Notes: generated by a model from the sequence alone, not told the origin. Counted from the stretch's first letter, positions 26,254 through 34,909 are shown. The stretch is DNA of 64,000 bases from Vreelandella sp042466685 (GCF_042466685.1 NZ_CP170448.1:3410001-3474000), one strand, 5' to 3'. Numbers and translations: made by a program.

Positions 26254-26769
26254 TTAAGACTCATCAATACGCGGCGCGTTGTCTGCTAGCACTTCGCCAT
26301 GTTTCTGCGGAACCATTTCCAGAGCGTAGTGGGCGGCGGCGAGGCGAACTTGATTTCGATCCCCTGAGAAACGCCGCGTTTCGGTGGTTAGAAATACCTC
26401 CTGGTTATGACGAAAGGCCCAGGCAAAGCATACGGTGCCGACAGGTATTCCATCGTGAGGCTCAGGCCCAGCGATACCTGTATTGGCCAACGCCACATTA
26501 GCGTCATTATTATTTAATGCGCCCATTGCCATTTCACGCACGGTTGCTTCACTGGTTAACCCGTGTTTATCGATGGTTTCAAAACTGACGGCCAAGTAGC
26601 GATTTTTGGCCTCGGGCGAGTAAACCGCTAAGCCACAGTCTATCGATTGCCCGCTGCCCGGCACTCTGGCGAGTTCGGAAACAATTAACCCCGCAGTACA
26701 AGACTCCGCTGTGGCCATTTTAAGTTCATGCTTTTGCAAATACTCACTAATTTTTTCAAGCAGCTCCAT
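26254..26769 (-). CDS. pncC: Nicotinamide-nucleotide amidase (CinA C-terminal domain type)
   Basis: The 171-residue stand-alone CinA-C domain protein deamidates NMN to nicotinate mononucleotide. The catalytic motif TAESCTAG contains Ser23, followed by GGLAVYS-like, TGIAGP and GTVCFAW segments typical of the family. It lacks the N-terminal MoaB-like domain of full CinA. AAGGAG precedes the ATG. Located just upstream of nadE, it would help return NMN (for example from DNA ligase) to NAD+. Confidence 0.92.
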   Translation of the reverse strand: MELLEKISEYLQKHELKMATAESCTAGLIVSELARVPGSGQSIDCGLAVYSPEAKNRYLAVSFETIDKHGLTSEATVREMAMGALNNNDANVALANTGIAGPEPHDGIPVGTVCFAWAFRHNQEVFLTTETRRFSGDRNQVRLAAAHYALEMVPQKHGEVLADNAPRIDES

Positions 26770-26910
26770 TGCTCATCTCCTTGTCACGCCATGGCCCCCA
26801 ACTTTCTTTTTGACGCTATTTAGGCACTATAGTTAAGAGCTTTGATTTGTCTAACCTGTACGGTGAATATTATATTGTTTATGTTCACAGTGTGCCTTAC
26901 CAGCTGCTAA

Positions 26911-26937
26911 TAAAAAGCCCCGCTCAATGGCGGGGCT
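26911..26937 (-). terminator. Rho-independent terminator of the DASS symporter gene
   Basis: On the minus strand AGCCCCGC and GCGGGGCT (26930-26937 and 26916-26923) form an 8-bp stem with a 6-base loop, followed by a T-run at 26911-26915. It lies about 20 bp after the symporter stop. Confidence 0.9.
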
Positions 26938-26958
26938 ACTAATCAATCAACAGCGTTA

Positions 26959-28608
26959 CTAACGACGGAAAGCGTCAGGGTAATTGGTGAGATCAACTCC
27001 CCACATAATCGGCAGAAGGAAATACACCGCTGCCACAATCAGCAACATGGCAATAATGTTGATCCAGAAGCCGGTGCGCACCATCTCGATAATTTTCAGT
27101 TTGCCAGTGGCGAAGATGATGGCGTTGGGCGGTGTACCTACCGGCAGCATAAAGGCGCAGTTGGCCGCCATGGCAGCGGGCACCATAAGTACAAAGGGGT
27201 GAATATCCAGCGCCAATGCCAGCGACGCCAGCACCGGTAGAATCATCGTGGCCGTGGCGGTATTCGAGGTGATTTCGGTCAAGAATAGCACCATGCCGGT
27301 TGCCAGCAGAATGACCAGCAGGAAGTTGACGCCTTCCAGCACGCTCATTTGCCCACCAATCCACTCTGCCAGACCGGAAGAGCCGAAGCCTGCGGCAATC
27401 GCCAAACCACCCCCGAACAGTAGCAGAATGCCCCAGGGGACGTCTTTCGCCACATCCCAACCCAGCAGGCAGCCACCTTTGTTTTTAGAGGGAATAAGAA
27501 ACAGTAGGAGCGCGGCGACAATCGCGATCATGGTGTCATTGATGCCGGGGATATTGATGATCTGCCCCTGCCACAAGAACGAGCGGGTAATCCACATAAA
27601 AGCAGCGAACAGAAACACCGCCAGCACCGCTTTCTCCTCGAAGCTGGTGTTACCCAGCGCCGCTTTTTCCTTGTTAATGAGCTCTCGCCCGCCCGGCAGG
27701 TGACTAAACTCAATGCGGAAAAATACCCGCGTCAGTAGCAGCCAAGTGCTAAACAGCAGCACCACTACCACAGGGAAAGCAAACATCAGCCAGCCGGCAA
27801 AGGAGATCTCGATGCCAAACAGCTGATTCACAATCGCGGCAAGAATGATATTGGGTGGGGTGCCAATCAGCGTGCCCAATCCACCAATGGTACCGCCGTA
27901 ACCGATACCAAAAATTAGTGTTTTGCTGAATTTATCTATTTCGGCGCTGTGGTCGCCGTCACTCTTAGCCAGCTCTTGACTCACCTGATACACGATAGCG
28001 GTACCAATCGGCAGCATCATCATGACCGACGCAGTGTTGGAGACCCACATGGACAAAAAGCCCGTCGCGGCCATAAAACCAAACACGATGCTATTAATAC
28101 TGGTGCCCAGCACGGCAATAATCGACAGCGCGATGCGCTTGTGGAGATCCCATCTTTCCATTGCCAGCGCGATCATAAAGCCGCCCAGGAACAGGAAAAT
28201 AATTGGATTGCCGTAAGCGGCGGTCACCGTATTGCCATCCAGTGCGCCGGTTATCGGCAATAGCACAATAGGCAGCAACGAGGTCGCGGGAATAGGAATA
28301 GCTTCAGTGATCCACCATACGGCCACCCACAGGGTGGTGGCGAGCACCATGCGCCCTTCAAAGCTTAAGTCCTCAGGGTGAAAGAACATCACCACAAAAG
28401 CGAACAGCAGCGGGCCAAGCAACAGACCAACCTTCTGCGGCGTGGTGTAGGCAGGCGGCTTAGGTTGAGGTGAAGGAGCACGCTTGGTATTCGAAGCCGC
28501 GGCATTGCCGGCCCCGCCCGTCGGCAGCGCGCACATCAATAGTTTTTTGGCTTGGTAGTGGGAGTGCCATAGCTGATCCCACACCGTCATCAGGGCAGTT
28601 TTATGCAT
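26959..28608 (-). CDS. DASS-family sodium-coupled anion symporter
   Basis: The product has about 11-13 membrane helices and the duplicated SNT/TP motifs of the SLC13/DASS family: WVSNTASVMMMLPIGTA and GTLIGTPPNIIL in the first half, ITSNTATATMILPVLAS and LPVGTPPNAIIFATG in the second. It should import dicarboxylates, tricarboxylates or sulfate with sodium. A hydrophilic about 60-residue N-terminus precedes the first helix. The start is uncertain: ATG codons at 28656, 28608 and 28590 are all in frame and none has a clear ribosome site. I give the middle one. It has its own terminator. Confidence 0.88.
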   Translation of the reverse strand: MHKTALMTVWDQLWHSHYQAKKLLMCALPTGGAGNAAASNTKRAPSPQPKPPAYTTPQKVGLLLGPLLFAFVVMFFHPEDLSFEGRMVLATTLWVAVWWITEAIPIPATSLLPIVLLPITGALDGNTVTAAYGNPIIFLFLGGFMIALAMERWDLHKRIALSIIAVLGTSINSIVFGFMAATGFLSMWVSNTASVMMMLPIGTAIVYQVSQELAKSDGDHSAEIDKFSKTLIFGIGYGGTIGGLGTLIGTPPNIILAAIVNQLFGIEISFAGWLMFAFPVVVVLLFSTWLLLTRVFFRIEFSHLPGGRELINKEKAALGNTSFEEKAVLAVFLFAAFMWITRSFLWQGQIINIPGINDTMIAIVAALLLFLIPSKNKGGCLLGWDVAKDVPWGILLLFGGGLAIAAGFGSSGLAEWIGGQMSVLEGVNFLLVILLATGMVLFLTEITSNTATATMILPVLASLALALDIHPFVLMVPAAMAANCAFMLPVGTPPNAIIFATGKLKIIEMVRTGFWINIIAMLLIVAAVYFLLPIMWGVDLTNYPDAFRR

Positions 28609-28879
28609 ACAATTTGTGCCACTTACGGTCAGAGTGAAAAGAATAAGGGTCGGCATCCAGGTAAATAAGCCACCCGATGGGCAACGCGGAACCGCCTTTG
28701 GCGCCCTTTATTAACTGCAATAGGCAATTAGTCCAGTGCTTTACTGGTAATTACAACCAAAGTCTAACAACTTTAGTTTAGCTATGGGTAAATGCGAACA
28801 GTGGCATAAACGTATGAACTGGGTAAGTTGTAGGTACTATAATAACGTCAATTTTCCCATACCCGTTGAGGAGAACCGC

Positions 28880-29509
28880 GTGCTTGATCGTTGGACAATG
28901 CCGCTAACACATCGCCCTCTGCAACGAATCGCGCAGCCGTTGCATCAAAAATGCATCTCTCCCGATCAGGTGACGCTGGTCGCATTTTTGATTGGCATGA
29001 CGGCCTTACCGCTCTTGGCCTATGAGCAGTATGGGTTAGCCCTGCTGGTCATTTTGCTCAACCGGCTCGGTGATGGCATTGATGGCGCATTGGCGCGGTT
29101 AAGTAATAACACCAACGATGCCGGTGGCTTTCTTGATATAGGCCTCGACTTTGTCTTCTACGCCGCAGTGGTGTTGGGTTTTGCATTGGCTAATCCCAGT
29201 CAGAACGCGCTCGCTGCTGCGTTGCTGTTATTTGCCTTTATCGGTACAGGCACCTCCTTTCTTGCCTTTGCAATTGCCGCCAAGCAGCAGGCCATAGAGC
29301 GCCCTCACTTTCCCAACAAAGCGTTCTACTATTTAGAGGGATTAACCGAAGGCACTGAAACCTTGCTGGCGCTGGTGATTTTCTGTTTATTCCCTGACCA
29401 TTTTCCAACACTGGCAACACTATTTGCGATCGCTTGCCTGGTGACAGTGGTTACACGGTTATGGGGTGGTTACTGGACACTACGCCGGCATATTGCTGAA
29501 AGGGAATAG
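28880..29509 (+). CDS. CDP-alcohol phosphatidyltransferase family protein
   Basis: The 209-residue integral membrane enzyme carries the complete CDP-alcohol phosphotransferase signature D-x2-D-G-x2-A-R-x8-G-x3-D-x3-D (Asp65, Asp68, Asp86 and Asp90 from the GTG start). Such enzymes transfer a phosphatidyl or related group from a CDP-activated donor to an alcohol. A GTG at 28880 with GAGGAG six bases upstream is the likely start. It stands alone, with no phospholipid genes adjacent. The acceptor (glycerol phosphate, inositol, serine or other) cannot be assigned. Confidence 0.88.
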   Translation: MLDRWTMPLTHRPLQRIAQPLHQKCISPDQVTLVAFLIGMTALPLLAYEQYGLALLVILLNRLGDGIDGALARLSNNTNDAGGFLDIGLDFVFYAAVVLGFALANPSQNALAAALLLFAFIGTGTSFLAFAIAAKQQAIERPHFPNKAFYYLEGLTEGTETLLALVIFCLFPDHFPTLATLFAIACLVTVVTRLWGGYWTLRRHIAERE

Positions 29510-29630
29510 TTTACAGCCCCCTTTTTCGCATTTGCTTCTCACTCACGGCTATATTAAGCTCAGTTTCGTACAACACACGTACAACTCAAATTCAGGCAGT
29601 TAGCGCAAGTTAACCGCCGTTATATTAGCA

Positions 29631-29648
29631 ATCACACGGAGCCGTGAT
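29631..29648 (+). promoter_or_regulatory. Hairpin enclosing the ribosome-binding site
   Basis: ATCAC (29631-29635) and GTGAT (29644-29648) can pair across the GGAG ribosome-binding site of the 29649 gene, ending one base before the ATG. If formed, it would mask initiation. The stem is short, so this is tentative. Confidence 0.3.
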
Positions 29649-29969
29649 ATGCATAACGAAACATCAAACGATCTTTCTCAGGCGGGCCTTCACATCGCCA
29701 TTCAAGACCTCAAGGATGAACTCTTCGACACCCCCGAGTGTGACTTTGCCATTGCCCAACTGCTTACCCGTTGGGGCCGGGCTGAAAAAGCCGATCAAGT
29801 GCTGGATGAGATGCTGATGAAGTGGGGTACTTCACCTGAAGTACTTGCTTTAACTCAGCGCGGCTATACGGAGATGGTTGGCAGCAGTGAGCTATCTGCG
29901 GATAACGACGAAACCATCCAAGAGCCGCAAAAAACCACTTCTGCAGCGCTCGAGGTAGTGGCGGCCTGA
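29649..29969 (+). CDS. Small hypothetical acidic protein
   Basis: The 106-residue product is not recognised. It is acidic and probably helical, with a central segment (CDFAIAQLLTRWGRAEKADQVLDEMLMKWG) that could form two amphipathic helices like a single TPR-type hairpin. The C-terminal about 30 residues look disordered. There is no signal peptide or membrane segment. GGAG lies 7 bases before the ATG. The gene is monocistronic with its own terminator, which supports it being real. Confidence 0.75.
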   Translation: MHNETSNDLSQAGLHIAIQDLKDELFDTPECDFAIAQLLTRWGRAEKADQVLDEMLMKWGTSPEVLALTQRGYTEMVGSSELSADNDETIQEPQKTTSAALEVVAA

Positions 29970-30033
29970 CCTAAAAGCCAGTCAAAGCCTAGCTCGCCAA
30001 TGCAGCAAGCATCATTTACTAATGCCCTGTACT

Positions 30034-30069
30034 AATGCCCCTACGCTCTTATGAGGCAGGGGCATTTTT
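30034..30069 (+). terminator. Rho-independent terminator after the small hypothetical gene
   Basis: AATGCCCCT (30034-30042) pairs with AGGGGCATT (30058-30066) and is followed by more T residues. It lies about 65 bp beyond the stop of the 29649 gene and close to the 3' end of the converging 30088 gene. Confidence 0.8.
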
Positions 30070-30087
30070 ATTGCATTAATGCAGGTG

Positions 30088-30417
30088 TTAATCCAAGTGA
30101 TCAAGCGTGACGATGATATCTTGTGTTGAGACATCCACGTTCCAGAAAGTATAGCTATCCTCATCCTCATCAACTAAGCGAATATCGAAATAGGGGTTGG
30201 TATAGCCCGTTAGCGTGACCCGCTGGGTGTCGCCGTTCATTAATACAGCATCACCCAGCACGTCCTCTTCCCAGCTCTTCGAGTTCCCTGGGCTCACGTA
30301 CATATAGTAAATGGTGTAACCCGTTCGATTGGTGATATCCACATAGTAGTCAGCGGCCAGCGCCAGCGATGATGCACACAGTGCCGCAAACGCCAATAAA
30401 AAAGTTCTAATTTTCAT
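30088..30417 (-). CDS. Small secreted beta-rich protein
   Basis: The 109-residue product has a clear Sec signal peptide (about residues 1-21, cut after ALA). The mature domain of about 88 residues is rich in Tyr, Asp and Thr, with NRTGYTIYYMYVSPGNSKSWEEDVLG and YFDIRLVDEDEDSYTFWNVD. This pattern is seen in a family of small exported proteins of unknown function. It has no cysteines in the mature part and no lipobox. It is probably periplasmic or secreted. No biochemical role can be given. Confidence 0.85.
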   Translation of the reverse strand: MKIRTFLLAFAALCASSLALAADYYVDITNRTGYTIYYMYVSPGNSKSWEEDVLGDAVLMNGDTQRVTLTGYTNPYFDIRLVDEDEDSYTFWNVDVSTQDIIVTLDHLD

Positions 30418-30596
30418 GCAAAGTTCCCCAATTTTTTTTAAAAGTAAACAGCAAGTTGCGTCCTAAGTACAGAGTCTGCAGGTTTTTTATCCAGCCCCCC
30501 GCATCATGCTTGTAGCTGATAGAATACCGCCCCTTTCAGGCGCGTTAGCGGCCAACCCAATAACGCCACACACCTTTACCACCTGAGAGTTGCACA

Positions 30597-31820
30597 ATGA
30601 TCGCCACCGCCAGCACCGTTTTCCGGCCACTTATTCGGCTGGGCCTTATCCCACAGATTTTAATCGGTATCGTTGCTGGGGTAGTACTCGCCCTGTTTGC
30701 ACCGGGCGTTGCCAGCGATGTCGCCCTGCTTGGCCAGCTATTTATCGCCGCTTTGCAGGCAGTGGCGCCCATTTTAGTGTTTGTACTGGTGGCGGCGGCG
30801 ATCTCTGCCCATCAGAAAGGCCAGCCGACCCACATTCGCCCTGTGCTGGTACTGTATGTAGCGGGCACATTGATCGCTGCGTTAATTGCAGTGGCAGCCA
30901 GCTTCCTATTTCCCACCGAGCTTTCATTGAATGCAGGCCAGGTTGACGGCAATCCGCCCGGGGATATTTTTAGCGTTCTGCGCGACCTGCTTTTGAACGC
31001 GGTGGCCAACCCGGTTAGCGCGCTGATGGAGGCTAACTTTATCGCTATTCTGGCCTGGGCCATCGGCCTGGGCTTGGCGCTGCGCCAAGCCAGCGATACT
31101 ACCCGCCAAGCGCTGAGTGATTTATCCACGGCGGTCACCCGTATCGTCACGCTGGTGATTCGTTTGGCACCGCTGGGTATCTTTGGCTTGGTAGCTGGCA
31201 CGCTGGCGGAATCCGGCGTTGCGTCGTTGCTTAACTACGCCCAGCTGCTGGGTGTGATTGTGGGCTGCATGCTGTTTGTCGCGCTGGTTAGCAACCCGCT
31301 GCTGGTTTACTTCACCACCCGGCAAAACCCTTATCCCCTGGTGTTTACGTGCCTGCGCGGCAGCGCGATTACCGCCTTCTTCACCCGCAGCTCGGCAGCG
31401 AATATCCCGGTGAATCTGGAGCTTTGCCGCCGCCTGAAGCTCGACCCTGACACCTACTCCATTTCCATTCCGCTGGGCGCGACGATCAATATGTGCGGTG
31501 CAGCGATCACTATTACGGTGATCACTCTGGCAACCACTCATACGCTGGGCATTAGCGTCGACTTTCCCACGGCGCTACTGCTGTGCGTAGTATCAGCGCT
31601 GGCAGCCTGTGGTGTTTCCGGCGTGGCGGGCGGTTCACTGATGCTGATACCCATGGCTGCCAGCCTGTTTGGGGTTTCCACTGAAGTGGCTATGCAGGCG
31701 GTGGCGATTGGCTTTGTAATCAGCGTGGTGCAGGACTCCACCGAAACCGCACTCAACTCCTCGACCGATGTGCTGTTCACCGCCGCCGCCTGCCAGTCGC
31801 AAGAGACAAAACGCCCTTAA
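30597..31820 (+). CDS. sstT: Serine/threonine:sodium symporter
   Basis: The 407-residue permease belongs to the dicarboxylate/amino acid:cation symporter family and matches SstT. It has LIPQILIGIVAGVVLAL, AVAPILVFVLV, FFTRSSAANIPVN, the sodium-site IPLGATINMCGAAITITVITL and VQDSTETALNSSTDVLFTA. It imports serine and threonine with sodium. Its last 44 bp overlap the 3' end of the converging MFS gene. Confidence 0.95.
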   Translation: MIATASTVFRPLIRLGLIPQILIGIVAGVVLALFAPGVASDVALLGQLFIAALQAVAPILVFVLVAAAISAHQKGQPTHIRPVLVLYVAGTLIAALIAVAASFLFPTELSLNAGQVDGNPPGDIFSVLRDLLLNAVANPVSALMEANFIAILAWAIGLGLALRQASDTTRQALSDLSTAVTRIVTLVIRLAPLGIFGLVAGTLAESGVASLLNYAQLLGVIVGCMLFVALVSNPLLVYFTTRQNPYPLVFTCLRGSAITAFFTRSSAANIPVNLELCRRLKLDPDTYSISIPLGATINMCGAAITITVITLATTHTLGISVDFPTALLLCVVSALAACGVSGVAGGSLMLIPMAASLFGVSTEVAMQAVAIGFVISVVQDSTETALNSSTDVLFTAAACQSQETKRP

Positions 31821-33168
31821 CCATTCGCCCTGGGGAGTGGCTGCTTATCACAACCACTCCCCGCGTACTTTTGGATGTTTTGACCAGCCTCGCCAAACGC
31901 TCCCGTTCATCCTCTTCATAAAAACTCGGGTCATCAAATAGGTCGCGCTGGGTATCATCAAAGATCATTTCCAACACTTCTGCACTACTTTGCACCATCG
32001 GCTCGAAGTGCGCGGTATGTGTGACCACTGCCCTGACGCGGCGGCGGCGATACAGCGCGTAGATACCCAGCAAGGTGAACACACAGGCAATATAGAGCGG
32101 CAGTCCATGACTACCCACTACGCTCATCAGCGACCCCGCCGCTATCGGCGCCACGGCACAGCCCGCGCCGTGCATTACCAGCATATCCGCCGAGCCGGAG
32201 ACAATTTCATCCGGGTGAAGCTGGTCGATCAACTGAGCTACCGCCAGCGGGTAGAGCGAAAATGCCAAGCCACCCCAGATAAAGTAGAGCCCCAGCAACA
32301 CCTCGTGGCTGGGCGCAAAGGGCATGGCCGCGGCGCTCAAGGCCGCGAGCAGCACCACCCAGATCATCACCTTAGGACGGTCGTGTTTATCGGAGAAGCG
32401 CCCAATGGGAATCTGTAGCAGCGCCCCACCAATAATCGCCGCGCTCATTACCAAGCCAACACCGCCAATATCAAACCCCAACTGAGTCGCGTATATCGGT
32501 GTCATCGACCAAAAGGCGCCCATGGCAAGCCCCGATAGCGCGGCGGAAGCCACCGCCAGCGGCGCAAAGCCCAGCAATGCACGTAGGCTGCTTTTGGGTC
32601 GTTCGGAAATTTTGGGCTGAACGCGACGGGTCAGGGTAATGGGTAACAGCGCCCAACTGATCAAAATGGAGATCACCACAAAGAGCAAAAAACCTTCCGG
32701 AGAAGAGAGGCGCAGCAACTGCTGGGCCAGTGCCAAGGCGCCCAGGTTAACCACCATGTATACCGCAAAAATACGCCCCCGTTCATGGCTGGCGGCTTGG
32801 CTATTCAACCAGCTTTCGATCACGGTAATTAAGGTAATAAACGCCAGCCCATAGACCACCCGCAGCGGTAGCCATACCCACGGGTCGATAAACACCAGAT
32901 GCAGCAGCGCCACCGACGAGCAAATGGAGGCGCAGAAGCCAAAGGTACGAATGTGCCCCATCCGCCGAATTAAGCGCCCGCTCACCCAGGTGCCGCAGAT
33001 GAAGCCGACAAAATAGCCGGACATGATGATCCCCAGCACCGCGCTTGAAAAACCTTCCGCCGTACCTCGCAGAGTGAGCAGCGTGTTGAGCAAGCCGTTG
33101 CCTAGCAACAATAGCGCCACACTTCTTAGAATCGATTTAACCGGTTGGAGCATTGCCAATGAACGCAT
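31777..33168 (-). CDS. MFS transporter (YcaD-like) with acidic C-terminal tail
   Basis: The 463-residue permease has 12 predicted helices in two halves, with the MFS loop motif GRLIRRMGHIRTFG after helix 2 and GRFSDKHDRPKVM in the second half. VYGLAFITLITVIESWLN resembles the YcaD/YfkF subgroup. After the last helix there is an about 70-residue soluble tail rich in acidic residues (near DDTQRDLFDDPSFYEEDER), not usual in short MFS proteins. It is divergent from the XRE-cupin regulator across a 126-bp gap holding a 32-bp palindrome, so it may be co-regulated. The substrate is unknown. Confidence 0.9.
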   Translation of the reverse strand: MRSLAMLQPVKSILRSVALLLLGNGLLNTLLTLRGTAEGFSSAVLGIIMSGYFVGFICGTWVSGRLIRRMGHIRTFGFCASICSSVALLHLVFIDPWVWLPLRVVYGLAFITLITVIESWLNSQAASHERGRIFAVYMVVNLGALALAQQLLRLSSPEGFLLFVVISILISWALLPITLTRRVQPKISERPKSSLRALLGFAPLAVASAALSGLAMGAFWSMTPIYATQLGFDIGGVGLVMSAAIIGGALLQIPIGRFSDKHDRPKVMIWVVLLAALSAAAMPFAPSHEVLLGLYFIWGGLAFSLYPLAVAQLIDQLHPDEIVSGSADMLVMHGAGCAVAPIAAGSLMSVVGSHGLPLYIACVFTLLGIYALYRRRRVRAVVTHTAHFEPMVQSSAEVLEMIFDDTQRDLFDDPSFYEEDERERLARLVKTSKSTRGVVVISSHSPGRMVKGVLSLATGRRRR

Positions 33169-33239
33169 CGCGCTTCCTCTCAGCCGACAACCTAAAGGTC
33201 ATGCATAAAGAGTGCCACTGAAAGCGCTTATCACAATCA

Positions 33240-33284
33240 TTGACAGGCTAACGTTCTTTATATAGAACGTTCTATATAAAGAAC
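33240..33284 (+). promoter_or_regulatory. Promoter -35 and perfect 32-bp palindromic operator
   Basis: GTTCTTTATATAGAAC (33253-33268) is followed directly by its exact reverse complement (33269-33284), a perfect 32-bp palindrome. Each half is itself near-symmetrical (GTTCT/AGAAC ends), so it may hold two adjacent dimer sites. TTGACA at 33240-33245 places the -10 region inside the palindrome. It sits 11 bp before the XRE-cupin gene and 84 bp from the divergent MFS start, and is the likely autoregulatory operator. Confidence 0.8.
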
Positions 33285-33294
33285 AGCACAACGG

Positions 33295-33840
33295 ATGGCG
33301 TGCAGCCTCATGGATAAACTCTCACTCAACACGCTGGGTCAGCACCTTCAAGCACTACGCCTTGAACGGGGTTGGTCGCTTTCGCAATTAGCCAATGAGG
33401 CGGGGATCGCCAAGTCCAACCTGTGTCGCTTGGAGCAAGGCAGCGGCAATCCCACCATCGACACCATTTGGCGGCTTGCGGTGCAGCTCAATGTGCCCTT
33501 TGGCACCCTGGTAGCGCCGATTAGCGTGCCGCTGGGTGAAGATGGTGTGCAGGTACGTTTGATCGACCAAGGCGAAGACTCGCCTCAGGTGGACGCCTAC
33601 TGGATGCGCTGCGCGCCACATACGCTGCGCCATGCTGAAGCCCATACAAGTGGCACCCGTGAATCACTCACGCTGATTAGCGGTTGGCTGGAAGCGGGGC
33701 CAGAGGGTGCCACCACGCAGCTTACCCCCGGTGATACCGTAACCTTCCCCGCCGATCAGCCGCACCTTTATCGCACCCAGGCAGCAGAGGCCACGTTAAT
33801 GATGACCATCACCTACGGTGCAGAAGGCCAAACCCCATGA
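33295..33840 (+). CDS. XRE-family regulator with C-terminal cupin domain
   Basis: The 181-residue product has an XRE/SinR-type HTH (about residues 13-67, RLERGWSLSQLANEAGIAKSNLCRLEQGSGNPTIDTIWRLA) and a small cupin domain at about 95-178 with PGDTVTFPADQPHLY. Such proteins repress uptake or efflux genes in response to a small ligand held in the cupin. It overlaps azlC by 4 bp (ATGA), so it surely controls azlCD. ATG codons at 33295 and 33310 are both possible starts; neither has a strong ribosome site. Confidence 0.92.
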   Translation: MACSLMDKLSLNTLGQHLQALRLERGWSLSQLANEAGIAKSNLCRLEQGSGNPTIDTIWRLAVQLNVPFGTLVAPISVPLGEDGVQVRLIDQGEDSPQVDAYWMRCAPHTLRHAEAHTSGTRESLTLISGWLEAGPEGATTQLTPGDTVTFPADQPHLYRTQAAEATLMMTITYGAEGQTP

Positions 33841-34577
33841 GCCAAGGTACCAGCCACTCTCCACTGCGTAGCGCGCTACAAGGCGTACGCGAAGCTATCC
33901 CGCTACTGGGCGGCTATATTCCGGTAGCGCTGTCGTTTGGCTTGGTGGCCACCCAGGCAGGCTTTAGCACCCTGGAGGCCACGGCTATTTCAGCGCTAAT
34001 TTACGCCGGCGCCTCGCAGTTTCTGTTTGTGGGCATGATCGCCACCGGCGCACCGCTGTGGCTGGTGGTGGCGATGACACTGCTGATTAACGTTCGCCAT
34101 GTGGTCTACGGCCCAAATTTGGCAGGACTGTTGCCACGCAGCCGCCACTGGCCCTGGTTGATGCACGGCCTCACCGACCAGGTGTTTGCACTGGCCCTAA
34201 CCCGACTGCCCCAACTGCCTGAGGTAAAGCGTTTTAGTTGGTTTTTGGGCGCATCACTGCTGGCCTGGGGCGCCTGGATCATCGGCACCGCGGTGGGGGC
34301 TACCGCCGGTGAGGCCTTTACCGCCCGCTGGCCGCTGCTGGGTGAGATTATGCCCTTCGCGCTGCCCGCGCTGTTTTTGACCATGGTGGCGCCGCGCTTT
34401 ACCGACAAGCGTTGGGCAGTCGCCATGGGCTGCACCATTTTAGCGGCGCTGTGTTTGACCCTGGTCGGCTGGGGCAACGTGGCGATTCCCTTAGCCGCCG
34501 CCTGCGGCGCGCTGTGCTTCTACTCCATGCAGTTCTATACGGTGAAATTCACCACCAGCAGGAGGCGTGAATCATGA
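33837..34577 (+). CDS. azlC: AzlC-family branched-chain amino acid exporter, large subunit
   Basis: The 246-residue membrane protein has the AzlC pattern: GGYIPVALSFGLVATQAGFS, SALIYAGASQFLFVGM and NVRHVVYG, followed by several hydrophobic helices. With AzlD it forms a two-component exporter, shown in other bacteria to handle branched-chain amino acids or their analogues. It overlaps the regulator upstream and azlD downstream by 4 bp each, giving a tightly coupled three-gene operon. Confidence 0.93.
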   Translation: MSQGTSHSPLRSALQGVREAIPLLGGYIPVALSFGLVATQAGFSTLEATAISALIYAGASQFLFVGMIATGAPLWLVVAMTLLINVRHVVYGPNLAGLLPRSRHWPWLMHGLTDQVFALALTRLPQLPEVKRFSWFLGASLLAWGAWIIGTAVGATAGEAFTARWPLLGEIMPFALPALFLTMVAPRFTDKRWAVAMGCTILAALCLTLVGWGNVAIPLAAACGALCFYSMQFYTVKFTTSRRRES

Positions 34578-34909
34578 GCACTGCACTTTGGCTAGCGGTC
34601 GCGGTTTCCGCCATTGGCACGTTGTTGATGCGGGTAGTGCCGTTTTTATGGATGCAGCGCCGCCTCAACAGCGAAAGCGGCCTTAATAACATGCCCCAGT
34701 GGCTGGGTATTCTCGGTCCGTTGATGATTGCCGCCGTGCTGGGGGTGTCCATTGTGCCGGTTAACCCAAGCGCTGTTTCCTGGATCGCCACCGCCATCGG
34801 GCTTTCTGTCACGCTGCTGGTGTGGTCGCGGGTACGCTCACTTGGCTGGCCGGTCGCGGCTGGTGTCGCAGTATTTGGGATGGTGGAGGTCGCGGCCTTC
34901 ATTTGGTAA
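34574..34909 (+). CDS. azlD: AzlD-family exporter, small subunit
   Basis: The 111-residue protein has four hydrophobic helices, with AVSAIGTLLMRVVPFLWM and MPQWLGILGPLMIAAVLGVSIV as expected for the AzlD partner of AzlC. It starts within the azlC stop codon (ATGA) and ends the operon. Confidence 0.9.
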   Translation: MSTALWLAVAVSAIGTLLMRVVPFLWMQRRLNSESGLNNMPQWLGILGPLMIAAVLGVSIVPVNPSAVSWIATAIGLSVTLLVWSRVRSLGWPVAAGVAVFGMVEVAAFIW

